Origin: Nilaparvata lugens
Taxonomy: Eukaryota; Arthropoda; Insecta; Hemiptera; Delphacidae
Assembly: GCF_014356525.2 (NCBI RefSeq)
Contig: NC_052516.1
Coordinates: 22,028,257-22,092,256, forward strand
Length of the DNA: 64,000 nucleotides
Direction of reading: 5' to 3'
Both the position numbers and the translations under genes were made by a program. This document shows, piece by piece, positions 61,201-64,000 of this stretch. The notes beneath the pieces are model-generated. The model was not told the origin of the DNA. It saw only the letters and a program-made list of their open reading frames with translations, and did not search any database. The stretch's first letter is position 1. The number at the start of each line of letters is the position of its first letter.

Positions 61201-61577
61201 TAAAATACCTATGTATTCTAGGTACATTGCTATTTGTTATCAATATTATTATTATTGTTACTTGTAACGTGAAGCTACAAATCTGAGCACAGCTCATGTG
61301 GCATGTAACAGTCATGAACACATGTTCATTGGTTCTGTTAGATTACTTGATTTAACAGCGGACTAATTATTTTTAAAATTATTGAGGTTATTACATTAAC
61401 AATATTATCAACAAGTAAGTTGTTACAACCTTGAATAGAAACATATTGCTAGTAAGTTAATTTCACTAATAAGCCTGATAATAAGACTGAAACATCCAAC
61501 TCACCCTTGAGATTTTTTTCTTGTGATAGGTATATTCATCATCTTCACTTGTAGCGGCCGTCGTAAAGTTCAAGTTC
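19464..61577 (-). CDS. cwo: clockwork orange (bHLH-Orange circadian repressor), spliced, 5'-partial
   Basis: Five minus-strand exons join into one frame of 503 residues ending at TGA (19464-19466). Domain order: acidic linker (about 1-24), bHLH (about 25-85), Orange domain (about 131-174), a Ser/Gly/His-rich linker, a [11 protein letters not shown] motif (about 314-324) and an IPIFALHS...PLTVD module (about 395-423). The basic region with [14 protein letters not shown], the [15 protein letters not shown] helix and the C-terminal module match insect Clockwork orange, not Hairy/E(spl): the Hairy-type proline in the basic region and a C-terminal WRPW are both absent. In Drosophila the nuclear protein binds E-boxes, represses CLK/CYC targets and is itself a CLK/CYC target. 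All exon joins keep phase (0, 1, 1, 0) with GT/AG ends. The initiator exon is not in the window; Drosophila Cwo is longer, so length cannot be judged. Identity is very likely; exact transcript limits are inferred. Confidence 0.93.
20181..20473. mobile_element. GGTTGCACAA MITE in the last cwo intron
   Basis: Ends GCCCGGTTGCACAAAAGCCGG and inverse, flanked by ACATA on both sides (20176-20180, 20474-20478). It starts only about 55 bp upstream of the last-exon acceptor, so it lies in the region where the branch point is expected to begin. Confidence 0.8.
20474..20789. other. AT-rich intron sequence, nothing recognised
   Basis: No repeat or motif identified. Confidence 0.5.
20790..21030 (+). mobile_element. 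LINE/SINE 3' tail with (GAATT)n end
   Basis: Plus-strand copy of the tail at 3871-4090, ending AATAAACGAATTGAATTGAA. Confidence 0.65.
21824..22722 (-). mobile_element. Deleted mariner/Tc1-superfamily element
   Basis: 899 bp with about 33-bp inverted ends (AAACTTACTTATTTGAAA and inverse) flanked by TA (21822-21823, 22723-22724). Minus-strand frames keep an N-terminal helix-turn-helix-type region ([20 protein letters not shown], then [19 protein letters not shown]; 22159-22589) and a C-terminal block ([20 protein letters not shown]; 21843-22130). The catalytic DDE core between them is missing, so the element is dead but could be mobilised in trans. Confidence 0.8.
22943..23371 (+). pseudogene. 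Unassigned decayed reading frame in a cwo intron
   Basis: One frame stays open for over 400 bp apart from a single TGA (23216-23218). It starts from about Met 22961 ([17 protein letters not shown]) and continues after the stop as a Lys/Glu-rich [20 protein letters not shown] segment. GC content and amino-acid usage look coding-like against the AT-rich intron. I do not recognise the family. It could be a retroposed gene fragment, part of an unknown transposon, or an exon of a nested plus-strand gene. Confidence 0.35.
23372..25090. other. Intron sequence, no gene seen
   Basis: Contains inverted fragments (for example AATGGACCATT/GAATGGTCCATTC near 23475-23515 and CATCAGGCCA/GTGGCCTGATG at about 24928-24980) and a C-run near 24788. 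Nothing coding. Confidence 0.5.
25091..25413 (-). CDS. cwo: cwo low-complexity linker exon
   Basis: A 323-bp exon (two bases, then 107 codons) between a TTTGGTTAG acceptor and a CAG/GTGGGT donor. It encodes a Ser/Gly-rich region with a run of six glycines, an HHHH tract and a poly-Ser tract, followed by a better conserved-looking [11 protein letters not shown] segment. It joins the Orange exon through a split Ser codon and the last exon in phase 0. High GC and trinucleotide runs (Gly, His, Ser) contrast with the AT-rich intron. The role is probably a flexible linker between the Orange domain and the C-terminal module. The glycine and histidine runs are likely to vary in length between individuals; that is inference from their repeat nature. 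Confidence 0.9.
25741..25951. mobile_element. GTGAGGTCCACGTTATAAT MITE copy
   Basis: GTGAGGCCCACGTTATAATG and inverse ends flanked by TA (25739-25740, 25952-25953). Internally shorter than the copy at 35556-35914. Confidence 0.8.
25952..27088. other. Intron sequence, nothing recognised
   Basis: No open frame of note and no repeat partner in the window. Confidence 0.5.
27089..27718 (+). mobile_element. GTAGTTCTGTGAACAGTAG repeat, copy d
   Basis: Same start and end as copies a-c. It contains a local duplication of an AAGATGTTCGATGTTTTTGA block (27315 and 27390 region). Confidence 0.75.
27970..28682 (+). pseudogene. Mariner-like transposase relic
   Basis: Starts [20 protein letters not shown], an N-terminal helix-turn-helix of the DUF4817 type. 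A large internal deletion and frameshift then lead into the catalytic part: [20 protein letters not shown] and [10 protein letters not shown] (the second Asp and the PPRSPDL landmark of mariner-type DDE/D transposases). The C-terminus ([11 protein letters not shown]...) follows the SINE and ends at TAG 28680-28682. The first catalytic Asp region is gone. Inactive. Confidence 0.8.
28358..28591 (+). mobile_element. tRNA-derived SINE inserted in the transposase relic
   Basis: 234 bp flanked by a perfect 10-bp duplication ACCTGAAATG (28348-28357, 28592-28601). The head has a B-box GGTTCAAATCC inside a GGCCCGGGTTCAAATCCCGG stem, as in a pol III promoter; the 3' end is (ATT)n. A 5'-truncated minus-strand copy lies at 35345-35481. 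Confidence 0.85.
29268..29531 (-). CDS. cwo: cwo Orange-domain exon
   Basis: A 264-bp exon between a TTGATTACAG acceptor and a GTAAGTG donor. The split glycine codon (G from the bHLH exon plus GC) and the split serine codon at the other end fit both neighbours. It encodes a Pro/Ser-rich linker of about 40 residues, then [20 protein letters not shown] and on to [13 protein letters not shown], the helical-pair Orange domain that sets partner choice in bHLH-O proteins. The Y-R-x-G-F-x-E-C-L signature is what identifies the domain. It is the only Orange domain in the window. Splice sites are strong and close to consensus. Confidence 0.95.
29683..30306. mobile_element. TTAA-flanked foldback MITE, full copy in a cwo intron
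   Basis: 624 bp, same family as 6026-6651, TTAA on both sides (29679-29682, 30307-30310). Near-complete inverted halves. Lies about 150 bp upstream (in cwo direction) of the Orange exon. Confidence 0.85.
30614..30820. repeat. Tandem repeat, about 99-bp unit, 2 copies
   Basis: TTTTTGAAGTGGAAACACT and the GAGTTGAG-rich block recur at 30614 and 30713. An inverted piece (GCTAAAAAGTAAGT) follows near 30803. Confidence 0.75.
30861..30975. repeat. 47-48 bp tandem repeat next to the bHLH-exon donor
   Basis: TACTGTTTTGAAGTGAATG-type units start at 30861, 30908 and 30956. The last ends about 10 bp from the GT of the donor at 30985. Confidence 0.8.
30986..31175 (-). CDS. cwo: cwo bHLH exon
   Basis: A 190-bp exon (63 codons plus one base) following a TTTGTGTGTTTCAG acceptor and ending at a GGTAAAC donor. 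It encodes almost the whole DNA-binding and dimerisation domain: basic region with the E-K-R-R-R-D-R core (the Glu and Arg that contact CACGTG-type E-boxes in bHLH proteins), helix 1 [12 protein letters not shown], a Lys/Gly/Arg loop, and helix 2 [18 protein letters not shown]. The exon is markedly GC-richer than the surrounding introns, as expected for constrained coding sequence. A 47-48 bp tandem repeat begins about 10 bp inside the downstream intron. Alternative assignment to Hey or E(spl) is disfavoured by the missing basic-region proline or glycine and by the Cwo-like helix 2. Confidence 0.96.
31331..31440. repeat. 66-bp tandem duplication
   Basis: ATTCCTCACTATATTTAACA recurs at 31331 and 31397, just upstream of the bHLH exon acceptor. 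Confidence 0.8.
31530..31800. repeat. Imperfect tandem repeat, 121-128 bp unit
   Basis: CATTGTAGAACCAATAAA and CCATTCAAAATATC recur about 121-128 bp apart. The short open frames here arise from this repeat. Confidence 0.65.
31868..32240 (+). mobile_element. Helitron-like repeat fragment
   Basis: Contains CGGATCTCGAAAACGGCTTG, a GTGAGTGAGCGAGTG run, and ends AACGAGCGAAGCTCGGTGCC then CCGATATTA, resembling the short GC hairpin and 3' end of Helitron-type elements. Single copy in the window, so assignment is from memory of insect repeats. Confidence 0.45.
32241..34040. other. AT-rich intron, nothing recognised
   Basis: A small duplicated hairpin TTCTCAACAGTTGAG occurs twice near 33520-33555. 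Otherwise featureless. Confidence 0.5.
34049..34054. promoter_or_regulatory. CACGTG E-box
   Basis: Isolated palindromic E-box in the cwo intron, two bases left of a 186-bp MITE. Its position beside a mobile element suggests chance more than design. Confidence 0.2.
34056..34241. mobile_element. TTTACACCAAAG MITE, copy 3
   Basis: AGCTGCCTTTACACCAAAG and its exact inverse at the ends; inner TCTATTAGATTGAA arms intact. Confidence 0.8.
34520..34762. mobile_element. Two adjacent AACTGTCAGCATT-type MITE pieces
   Basis: An inverted pair AGTTGGCAAGAGGGCATACT / inverse (34525-34670) encloses a CAGCATTTATCGAATGGG unit, and a second CAGCATATTGATCGAATGGG unit follows. These belong to the commonest short MITE family in the window. 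Confidence 0.6.
35050..35337. mobile_element. GTCCACACTGAACAAATG MITE
   Basis: About 288 bp with ends CCACACTGAACAAATGTTCG and inverse, plus repeated GACAAACAATG motifs inside. No coding. Confidence 0.7.
35345..35481 (-). mobile_element. SINE, 5'-truncated copy
   Basis: Matches the non-tRNA body of 28358-28591 in inverse (CTAACGACTGCTTTTAGGCA, GACCTGGCTGGCTCAGGTCT). The tRNA-like head is missing, as is usual for truncated SINEs. Confidence 0.75.
35556..35914. mobile_element. GTGAGGTCCACGTTATAAT MITE, full copy
   Basis: 359 bp, GTGAGGTCCACGTTA and inverse ends, TA on both sides (35554-35555, 35915-35916). Best-preserved member of this family; a Tc1/mariner-type MITE by its TA duplication. 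Confidence 0.8.
36161..36258. mobile_element. CCATAAGAACCAATGGTATTCT MITE copy
   Basis: About 98-bp palindrome (AGAAAGAGAATATCATTTGT and inverse around an ACACATTGGCAGAATG centre). Relatives cluster at 46317-47095 and 48536-48640. Confidence 0.7.
36600..36770 (+). mobile_element. LINE 3' tail
   Basis: Ends GAGGACCTACAGTCCTAACT, a CAATAAAGG signal and (ATTCA)n-like repeats, the look of a non-LTR 3' end. Confidence 0.5.
36831..36906. mobile_element. AACTGTCAGCATT MITE copy
   Basis: CTGTCAGCATTTGTTGAATG and the inverse ATGCTGACA around a short centre; right end eroded. Confidence 0.55.
37225..37810. mobile_element. LINE tail fragments of the GTTTTGGGCTTTGAGCCTG family
   Basis: Two plus-strand pieces (about 37555-37640 and 37660-37800) share TTTGGGAAAG, AACAGTTTTGG and CCCAATCATTCAT blocks with 39700-39870, 41395-41475 (inverted) and 46440-46595. 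A degenerate inverted piece begins near 37230. Confidence 0.5.
38156..38202. promoter_or_regulatory. Three nuclear-receptor half-sites at 19-bp spacing
   Basis: TGACCTTAA (38156-38164), CGACCTTAA (38175-38183) and TGACCTTAA (38194-38202) lie in a GC-rich island, starting exactly 19 bp apart. Read on the minus strand each is TTAAGGTC followed by A or G, an AT-rich 5' extension with an AGGTCA-type core as used by monomeric receptors (HR3, E75, FTZ-F1 type). About 105 bp away is a perfect POU octamer ATTTGCAT (38307-38314), next to a GATTGG CCAAT-type motif. The spacing may come from an imperfect 19-bp tandem repeat. Confidence 0.45.
38358..38363. promoter_or_regulatory. CACGTG E-box near the half-site island
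   Basis: Palindromic E-box about 155 bp right of the three nuclear-receptor half-sites and 44 bp right of the octamer, so it may belong to the same element. Confidence 0.3.
38560..40360. other. Intron sequence, mostly unassigned
   Basis: Holds a one-ended piece of the AAGGTGCGTAC MITE (38558-38630), a CGGATG-rich MITE-like stretch (38745-38890), a LINE tail ending (GAAT)n at about 39000-39140 and another at 39700-39870. No gene. Confidence 0.5.
40632..40637. promoter_or_regulatory. CACGTG E-box
   Basis: Palindromic E-box in TCACGTGAC, just left of the long polypyrimidine tract at 40660-41135. Nothing else regulatory is evident next to it. Confidence 0.25.
40660..41135 (+). repeat. Polypyrimidine tract with about 175-bp tandem duplication
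   Basis: Long C/T-rich run (CTCCTC, CTTCTT units). Two units of about 175 bp repeat in order (TTTTCTTTCTTCTCCTCC at 40796 and 40971; CTCAATTTATTTGT at 40932 and 41119). The Pro/Ser-rich open frame across it is a by-product. Confidence 0.8.
41385..42087. other. Intron with one inverted LINE-tail piece
   Basis: 41395-41475 is the GTTTTGGGCTTTGAGCCTG tail family on the minus strand. The rest is featureless. Confidence 0.45.
42088..42366 (-). mobile_element. Non-LTR 3' tail with (AATC)n end, copy 1
   Basis: About 279 bp matching 56507-56799 closely. Read on the minus strand it ends in TACTCAATCAATC. Followed directly by a GGA/GAA-rich tract. Confidence 0.75.
42360..42545 (+). repeat. Polypurine tract
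   Basis: About 185 bp of GGA/GAA/GAAG units, nearly free of pyrimidines. It is the strand complement in composition of the polypyrimidine tract 1.2 kb to the left. Confidence 0.85.
43343..43350. promoter_or_regulatory. Full CRE palindrome with downstream TATA-like run
   Basis: TGACGTCA inside a GC-richer island (about 43255-43420), followed within a few bases by an ATATATAA run. CREB sites feed into clock genes in flies. With one site only, function is uncertain. Confidence 0.35.
43460..43775. mobile_element. Three consecutive AACTGTCAGCATT MITE pieces
   Basis: AACTGTCAGTA and CCATTCAA-C-AATGCTGA units alternate three times, giving a tandem-like array of related half elements. Confidence 0.55.
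44202..44547. mobile_element. GTGAGGTCCACGTTATAAT MITE copy with small insertion
   Basis: TGAGGTCTACGTTATAATTG at the left, AACGTGGACTTCAC at the right, TA flanks (44200-44201, 44548-44549). About 25 bp of extra sequence sits near the right end (44505-44530). Confidence 0.75.
44703..44885. mobile_element. AAGGTGCGTACAGACTT MITE
   Basis: Ends AAAGGTGCGTACAGACTTACG and inverse, with paired TTTCACTTT / AAAGTGAAAT blocks inside. TA or TTA flanks. A half copy is at 38558. Confidence 0.75.
44886..45994. other. AT-rich intron, nothing recognised
   Basis: No repeat partner, motif or frame of note. Confidence 0.5.
46093..46263. promoter_or_regulatory. Putative clock-controlled module: tandem E-boxes plus FTZ-F1/ERR site
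   Basis: Inside a GC-rich island of about 215 bp there is CACGTG (46097-46102), a 6-bp spacer, CATGTG (46109-46114), and a third E-box CACGTG (46130-46135). TGACTCA, an AP-1-type heptamer, overlaps the first E-box (46093-46099). Further right are TGACCT (46235-46240) and TCAAGGTCG (46255-46263), which fits the extended FTZ-F1/ERR consensus YCAAGGYCR. Paired E-boxes with 6 or 7 bp between them are the documented high-affinity site for CLOCK:BMAL1/CYC. Being in the cwo intron makes this a strong candidate enhancer or alternative promoter. The function is inferred. Confidence 0.6.
46317..47095. mobile_element. Cluster of CCATAAGAACCAATGGTATTCT MITEs
   Basis: Palindromic units at about 46317-46420, 46722-46828 and 46855-46962, with half units near 46645 and 46995-47090, each carrying CACTCCCATAAGAA and its inverse. 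A LINE tail (46440-46595) is interleaved. The family seems to target its own neighbourhood. Confidence 0.65.
47096..48242. other. Intron with AACTGTCAGCATT MITE pieces
   Basis: MITE pieces at about 47797-47880 and 48082-48140. Nothing else recognised. Confidence 0.45.
48243..48353. mobile_element. AACTGTCAGCATT MITE copy
   Basis: TGAAATTCACTTTAAACTGT and the inverse end around GGATGGGAAGCATTTATG. About 110 bp. Confidence 0.7.
48536..48640. mobile_element. CCATAAGAACCAATGGTATTCT MITE copy
   Basis: AAAAAGAATACCATTAGTTT and inverse, around a TTCACATGG...CCAATGTGTGA centre. Confidence 0.6.
48674..48978. mobile_element. MITE with about 75-bp inverted ends
   Basis: ATAGAGAAACAATAGC, then GGTATAGGGCGTTTATGTCG and GTTATCTCAAG occur in inverse order on the right. 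The ends include TATAAC / GTTATA. No frame inside. Confidence 0.8.
48979..49960. other. AT-rich intron, nothing recognised
   Basis: No repeat or frame of note. Confidence 0.5.
49989..50040 (+). promoter_or_regulatory. E-box plus TATA box, possible promoter on the strand opposite cwo
   Basis: CACGTG (49989-49994) is followed 38 bp later by TATAAAAG (50033-50040), preceded by a purine-rich stretch and followed by GA repeats that could bind GAGA factor. If real, transcription would start near 50065 on the plus strand, antisense to cwo. No plus-strand coding exon follows that I can recognise, so this could drive a noncoding transcript or be chance. Confidence 0.35.
50158..50256. mobile_element. 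AACTGTCAGCATT MITE copy
   Basis: TTCACTTCAATCTGTCAGCA at the left and AATACTGACAGC...GTGAATCT at the right, about 99 bp, next to the E-box/TATA site. Confidence 0.65.
50700..51315. other. AT-rich intron, nothing recognised
   Basis: Very AT-rich, no open frame or repeat partner. Confidence 0.5.
51316..51714. mobile_element. Foldback element with about 125-bp inverted ends
   Basis: AGTCAAATGGTTGTTTTTCA, ACGGTTCTATATGTATTTTG and CTGACACGCCAGAGGGC reappear inverted at the right. 399 bp; small G-runs in the centre. No frame. Confidence 0.8.
52020..53280. other. AT-rich intron with GA-rich patches
   Basis: GA-rich patch at about 52255-52360. No gene or repeat pair recognised. Confidence 0.45.
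53572..53577. promoter_or_regulatory. CACGTG E-box in a GC-richer island
   Basis: A single palindromic E-box within about 53480-53760, a stretch noticeably richer in G and C than the intron around it. About 250 bp further on the plus strand, an ATG in good context (53829) opens a short frame ending at a GTGAGT donor-like site. Confidence 0.35.
54251..54751. mobile_element. PIF/Harbinger-like MITE with TTA TSD, split by a nested MITE
   Basis: GGGCCGGTTTCCGAGCTCGG and inverse ends, TTA on both sides (54248-54250, 54752-54754), long paired arms (CGAAACGGGGCGTAGTCGCA and inverse). The right arm is interrupted by 54559-54704. Confidence 0.8.
54559..54704. mobile_element. GGTTGCACAA MITE nested in the Harbinger-like MITE
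   Basis: 146-bp palindrome with AGGTTGCACAAAAGTCGG and inverse ends, flanked by TAGGTG (54553-54558, 54705-54710). Same family as 20181-20473, which also has a 5-6 bp duplication. Confidence 0.8.
55190..55445 (+). mobile_element. LINE 3' tail with internal tandem repeat
   Basis: AGCACAAGGTTACCTTATTT followed (55262-55426) by four units of about 41-44 bp containing CATTTTGATGATGAACTTAT and CTCTCT, then AATAAAG. The unit is single in the related copies at 18846 and 59822, so it expanded here. Confidence 0.7.
55781..55990. repeat. Inverted repeat, about 50-bp arms
   Basis: ATAAAAACAATATAAAAACT and AGTACCCTTTTATTAAAAAC are inverted at 55938-55990. Between them AATAGAATAGTTAA and CCGGTCTCACAA are each repeated directly. 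Confidence 0.75.
55991..56442. other. Intron sequence, nothing recognised
   Basis: Slightly GC-richer at 56190-56340 but without a motif I can name. Confidence 0.45.
56443..56488 (+). repeat. (GA)n microsatellite
   Basis: About 20 GA units immediately left of a LINE tail. Further shorter GA runs at 50357-50380, 50509-50536, 58270-58280 and 60545-60568. Confidence 0.9.
56507..56799 (-). mobile_element. Non-LTR 3' tail with (AATC)n end, copy 2
   Basis: Close match to 42088-42366. Both copies border purine-rich simple repeats. Confidence 0.75.
57000..57850. other. AT-rich intron, nothing recognised
   Basis: Short open frames only, none resembling a known family. Confidence 0.5.
57852..57990. 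mobile_element. Palindromic MITE, AGGCGGTTTATCAGAC family
   Basis: AAGGCGGTTTATCAGAC and inverse, with inner GCTCTCCGATTGGCTG / CAGCCAATCGAGAGC arms. One copy seen. Confidence 0.65.
58184..58262. repeat. (AT)n microsatellite
   Basis: About 40 AT units with a few shifts; can form cruciforms and is likely length-variable. Confidence 0.95.
58583..59300 (+). repeat. Tandem repeat, 284-290 bp unit, about 2.5 copies
   Basis: ACGTTCATTGATAAGTTGAT, the TACATGTGGTGTTAACAAAC block and GCAGCAGCCTTCAATGTCA recur with period 290 then 284 (unit starts 58691, 58981, 59265). Confidence 0.9.
59822..60005 (-). mobile_element. LINE 3' tail, AGGTTACCTTATT family
   Basis: Minus-strand copy similar to 18846-19020 along its length. 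Confidence 0.6.
60006..61504. other. AT-rich intron next to the exon, nothing firm
   Basis: A repeated AATATAATCTTCAAAACAGA block occurs at about 60092 and 60190, plus a GA run at 60545-60568. No frame of note. Confidence 0.45.
61505..61577 (-). CDS. cwo: cwo coding exon (first one visible), upstream of the bHLH
   Basis: A 73-bp exon between a pyrimidine-rich CAG acceptor (61578-61580) and a GTGA donor (61504-61501). Its first base completes a codon from an upstream exon outside the window; the next 24 codons read [15 protein letters not shown] and then a Lys-rich stretch ending in Ser-Arg. The donor leaves phase 0, matching the bHLH exon 30 kb away, which starts directly with Asp-Pro-Met-Ser-His-Arg. 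The LNF-T-A-SEDD-EY pattern agrees with the segment just before the bHLH in Drosophila Cwo. The exon is too short to have an independent reading-frame signal, so the call rests on splice sites, phase and homology of the peptide. I found no matching N-terminal exon between 61580 and 64000. Confidence 0.85.
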
Positions 61578-61924
61578 CTGAAAAAAAATATATTTTAATA
61601 GAAAAAACTATACAAGAAATGGGATAGGCAAAAAAAAATTAAGTTGATAAAAACAGCGTACAAAAATTCAAGAAAACAAGAAATATTACATTTTAAATGA
61701 ATTGACTTTTGCCACTACCAAATAAATTCTCACGAACAAGTCTCGAAATTCAAGCTCACTTAAGAAAAAAACATTATGCGTCTATGTATAGCATAAATAA
61801 ATAGTGTATGATTTCAAGTGTACAACATTACTGAGTTGTGTGTTATAACGACTTGGAATTGAATTGACACATTCATTGAAAAGTTTCTATTAAATATTCT
61901 AATTGAACGTTTTTATGAAACTCT

Positions 61925-62027
61925 GTAGTGAGATTCACTTCAAACTGTCAGAATTCCATGCAAGAAAACACCAAAGTTTCCCATTTCAATAAAAATTGAC
62001 AGTTTAAAGTAAATCTCACTCCAGTAA
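61925..62027. mobile_element. AACTGTCAGCATT MITE copy
   Basis: GTGAGATTCACTTCAAACTG and GACAGTTTAAAGTAAATCTC ends, about 103 bp, just upstream of the first visible cwo exon. Confidence 0.75.
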
Positions 62028-62805
62028 ACTGAAAGCTTGAACATCCAAGAGCAGAATAATACTGTGAATGAAGGAAACAATACGATTGGTCATTGGTTGA
62101 CCTGTGATTGTCCGAAAAAATACACACTCACAGTAGGCGGAGCATTCAGACCACTCTACTGTTGTGTTCTGCCTGTAGTTTCAATGCTCCCCCACTTTGG
62201 GCGTGTCTTGTATCGGCCAATGGCAGACCTTACAGGACTGTGACATAACCTATATCTTGATTTGGACTGTAGTATAAATTTGAAAGACAGTTTTGGGCAT
62301 AAGCCAGTTGTGCCTCCTCATATAAGTATAACAATTGTGCAAGATTGAAAAAATCTACATGGTCATTAAAAAAAATCATCTTCAACACCACATAACACAA
62401 AAAGTCACCTGTTTTTCCTCCTATCCCAATAAATTTTGATGATAAGTATAAATGAATGAAAAGATTATGAATTCGTATTTGTTGTTAAAATCCAACAAAG
62501 AGTTTCTTCAGTTCAATCTTGAAGTCATTGAATCATGTTTTTTGTATTGACACGCTTTCCAACAGCTGCAATAAACTTCAACATGATTAAAGTAACGTGA
62601 AAATTTATTATCAACATTCAATTTTTTACCACATTCCCTAATCAAAGAAACAAAACATCTCCAAAAATTAGGTCAATTCACTCGATATTCTCAGGGGCCA
62701 ATCACACTTTGACCCAAGAAGTCTTACGCTATCAGTAGATTGGCAAACATTTTTTTTAGCAACTTGATAAAAAAATTCAGATCAGTTCATCTGTATTGAC
62801 TTGAG

Positions 62806-62907
62806 TGTAGTATGACCCTTTTCAAACTGTCAGCATTGGTTGAATGAGAAGCTTATATGTTATTTTATGAGAAATGCTGACAGTTTAAAGTGAATCCCAC
62901 TGTAGAG
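62806..62907. mobile_element. AACTGTCAGCATT MITE copy
   Basis: TTTTCAAACTGTCAGCATTG and inverse around a GAGAAGCTTATATG centre; GTAG flanks on both sides. Confidence 0.75.
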
Positions 62908-64000
62908 TACTTGAGTACTATCAAATAAATGAGTGAAATAAACAAAAATGAGCTGACGTCATGATGATGTATTTGAGAGACAAAGTCCAACAAAATACAC
63001 ACCCACCTAGATAAGGAATTATTATTTATTTTGTTCATTCTCTACTCTCATTCTCTCAGACTCAGTCTTCCTCTCTCTATATTTTAATCATTATCTTTTT
63101 TCACTTACTCTCTCAATCACATCTTTATTACTGTGATAACAAAGAAACAAACCACTTTTCAGCAAGATAAAGGGGTTTATCTTTTCACTTACAAGGGGTA
63201 AAAAAGGCTAACTTTCTGCCACTCAGAGATATAATATCATATCAACCGCGTTAATTATTATTGAGTTTGCCAAATGATCATGAAAAAATCATGATTTTTA
63301 GAATTACTGTGCAAACATTGATAGGATCAGCAATGAGTTCAAATGGGGTCACACATGACAATGCAAGGCTTGAAACTCTGTAATTCCATTCAGTATCGTT
63401 AAACTGTATTTCATATAATTTTTCTATTATTTGATAATTATTGTTTCGTAAAGATGATGCCGACATTCCACTTGTGTAGAAGAACTCATCTTTCTTCATC
63501 TCATCCTTCATTTGCCTTTATCTTCATCCTCTATATGGAGATATATTATGATTAAATAAATATTTGTGTTCAGAGTGAGTAACATTAGGTAATATCCCAG
63601 AGTGATTATCTTGTTTATTGTCGCTTACCAAGTAAAGTCTTTTTCTATAAGTCTTATTTTGTAAGTTAAGTTAAGTTAATTTATGGTGCAATGGACAAAA
63701 GAAAACAATCGGTTACAAAAAATGAAGAAATATAATCAGGTAAATTAAGAAATATAACTATTGTTATTGATTGGGTTTTTTTTGTATGTAAAGGATTATT
63801 TTTATATATCCCTCAAATAGCATCTAGAGGGATACTATCGCACTATTGTAATACTCAAATAAATTCAAATTCAAATAAATTATTCTTTTCTATAGTATAA
63901 TAAAGGAAAGAAATGGCTTATACACGTATGGGATAGGAAATTCACGAATGACGCATCATCACGTCTGAACTATACTGGACAGAATAACTCGAAATTTTGT
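62908..64000. other. Upstream cwo intron, nothing recognised
   Basis: Contains the CRE at 62954 and short TC runs near 63040-63120. A TACACGTA-GGGATAGGAAATTC block near 63925 also occurs near 40062. No exon found. Confidence 0.45.
62954..62961. promoter_or_regulatory. Full CRE palindrome upstream of the first visible cwo exon
   Basis: TGACGTCA about 1.4 kb upstream (in the cwo direction) of the exon at 61505-61577, in an otherwise AT-rich intron. It sits about 50 bp right of a MITE. Single perfect match only. Confidence 0.25.

Larger units (their letters stand above)
31176..61504 (-). other. 30-kb cwo intron
   Basis: Everything between the exon before the bHLH and the bHLH exon is one phase-0 intron of 30,329 bp. 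It has no convincing host coding exon on either strand. It is AT-rich, loaded with MITEs, LINE tails and microsatellites, and interrupted by several GC-richer islands (38050-38320, 43255-43420, 46060-46275, 49960-50070, 53480-53760) that hold the regulatory-looking motifs listed separately. A long first or second intron with E-boxes is typical of insect clock genes. Confidence 0.85.

Noticed and set aside
62037..62243. Plus-strand frame of 68 codons
   Set aside because: No family resemblance; short and isolated.
63278..63511. Minus-strand frame of 77 codons, upstream of the first visible cwo exon
   Set aside because: Considered as the missing N-terminal exon, but it shows no likeness to Cwo N-termini and I found no donor in the needed phase.

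Overview
This is AT-rich animal DNA, almost certainly from an insect. The one gene I can name is on the minus strand: most of clockwork orange (cwo), the bHLH-Orange transcriptional repressor of the circadian clock. Five coding exons can be joined with consistent splice phases (61505-61577, 30986-31175, 29268-29531, 25091-25413, 19464-20126). They give 503 residues that lack only the N-terminus, whose exon must lie beyond the right edge. A planthopper (Delphacidae, such as Nilaparvata) is my best guess for the species. It rests on remembered repeat families and on the style of the protein, not on any search.

Layout. Positions 1-19463 lie downstream of cwo. I find no host gene there, only layered transposon debris: two different non-LTR reverse transcriptase fragments (one inserted in the other), a perfect 77-bp-arm hairpin, several MITE families, and a three-deep nest of repeats at 11495-13382. 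Positions 19464-31175 hold four cwo exons. Their introns contain a deleted mariner-type element (21824-22722), a second mariner-type transposase relic broken by a tRNA-derived SINE (27795-28792), a TTAA-flanked palindromic MITE and one unassigned decayed reading frame (22943-23371). Positions 31176-61504 are a single 30-kb intron. Positions 61578-64000 are the start of the next upstream intron.

The large intron is the most interesting part. It is mostly AT-rich and full of short palindromic MITEs, but a few GC-richer islands stand out. The best, about 46060-46275, has a CACGTG E-box, six bases, then CATGTG, a third CACGTG 16 bp further on, and a perfect FTZ-F1/ERR-type extended half-site. That E1-N6-E2 spacing is the arrangement known for CLOCK:CYCLE/BMAL1 targets, and cwo is a known target of that complex in Drosophila. 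A second island (38050-38320) carries three nuclear-receptor half-sites spaced exactly 19 bp apart. A third (49960-50070) has an E-box followed by a TATA box and GA repeats on the strand opposite to cwo. If functional, these would be the clock-input elements of the gene, which in turn represses E-box promoters including its own.

The rest is repeats: hAT-like MITEs with perfect 8-bp target duplications, PIF/Harbinger-like MITEs with TTA duplications, TTAA-flanked foldback elements, LINE 3' tails, Helitron-like ends, tandem repeats and microsatellites. No rRNA, true tRNA, CRISPR array or operon structure was seen.
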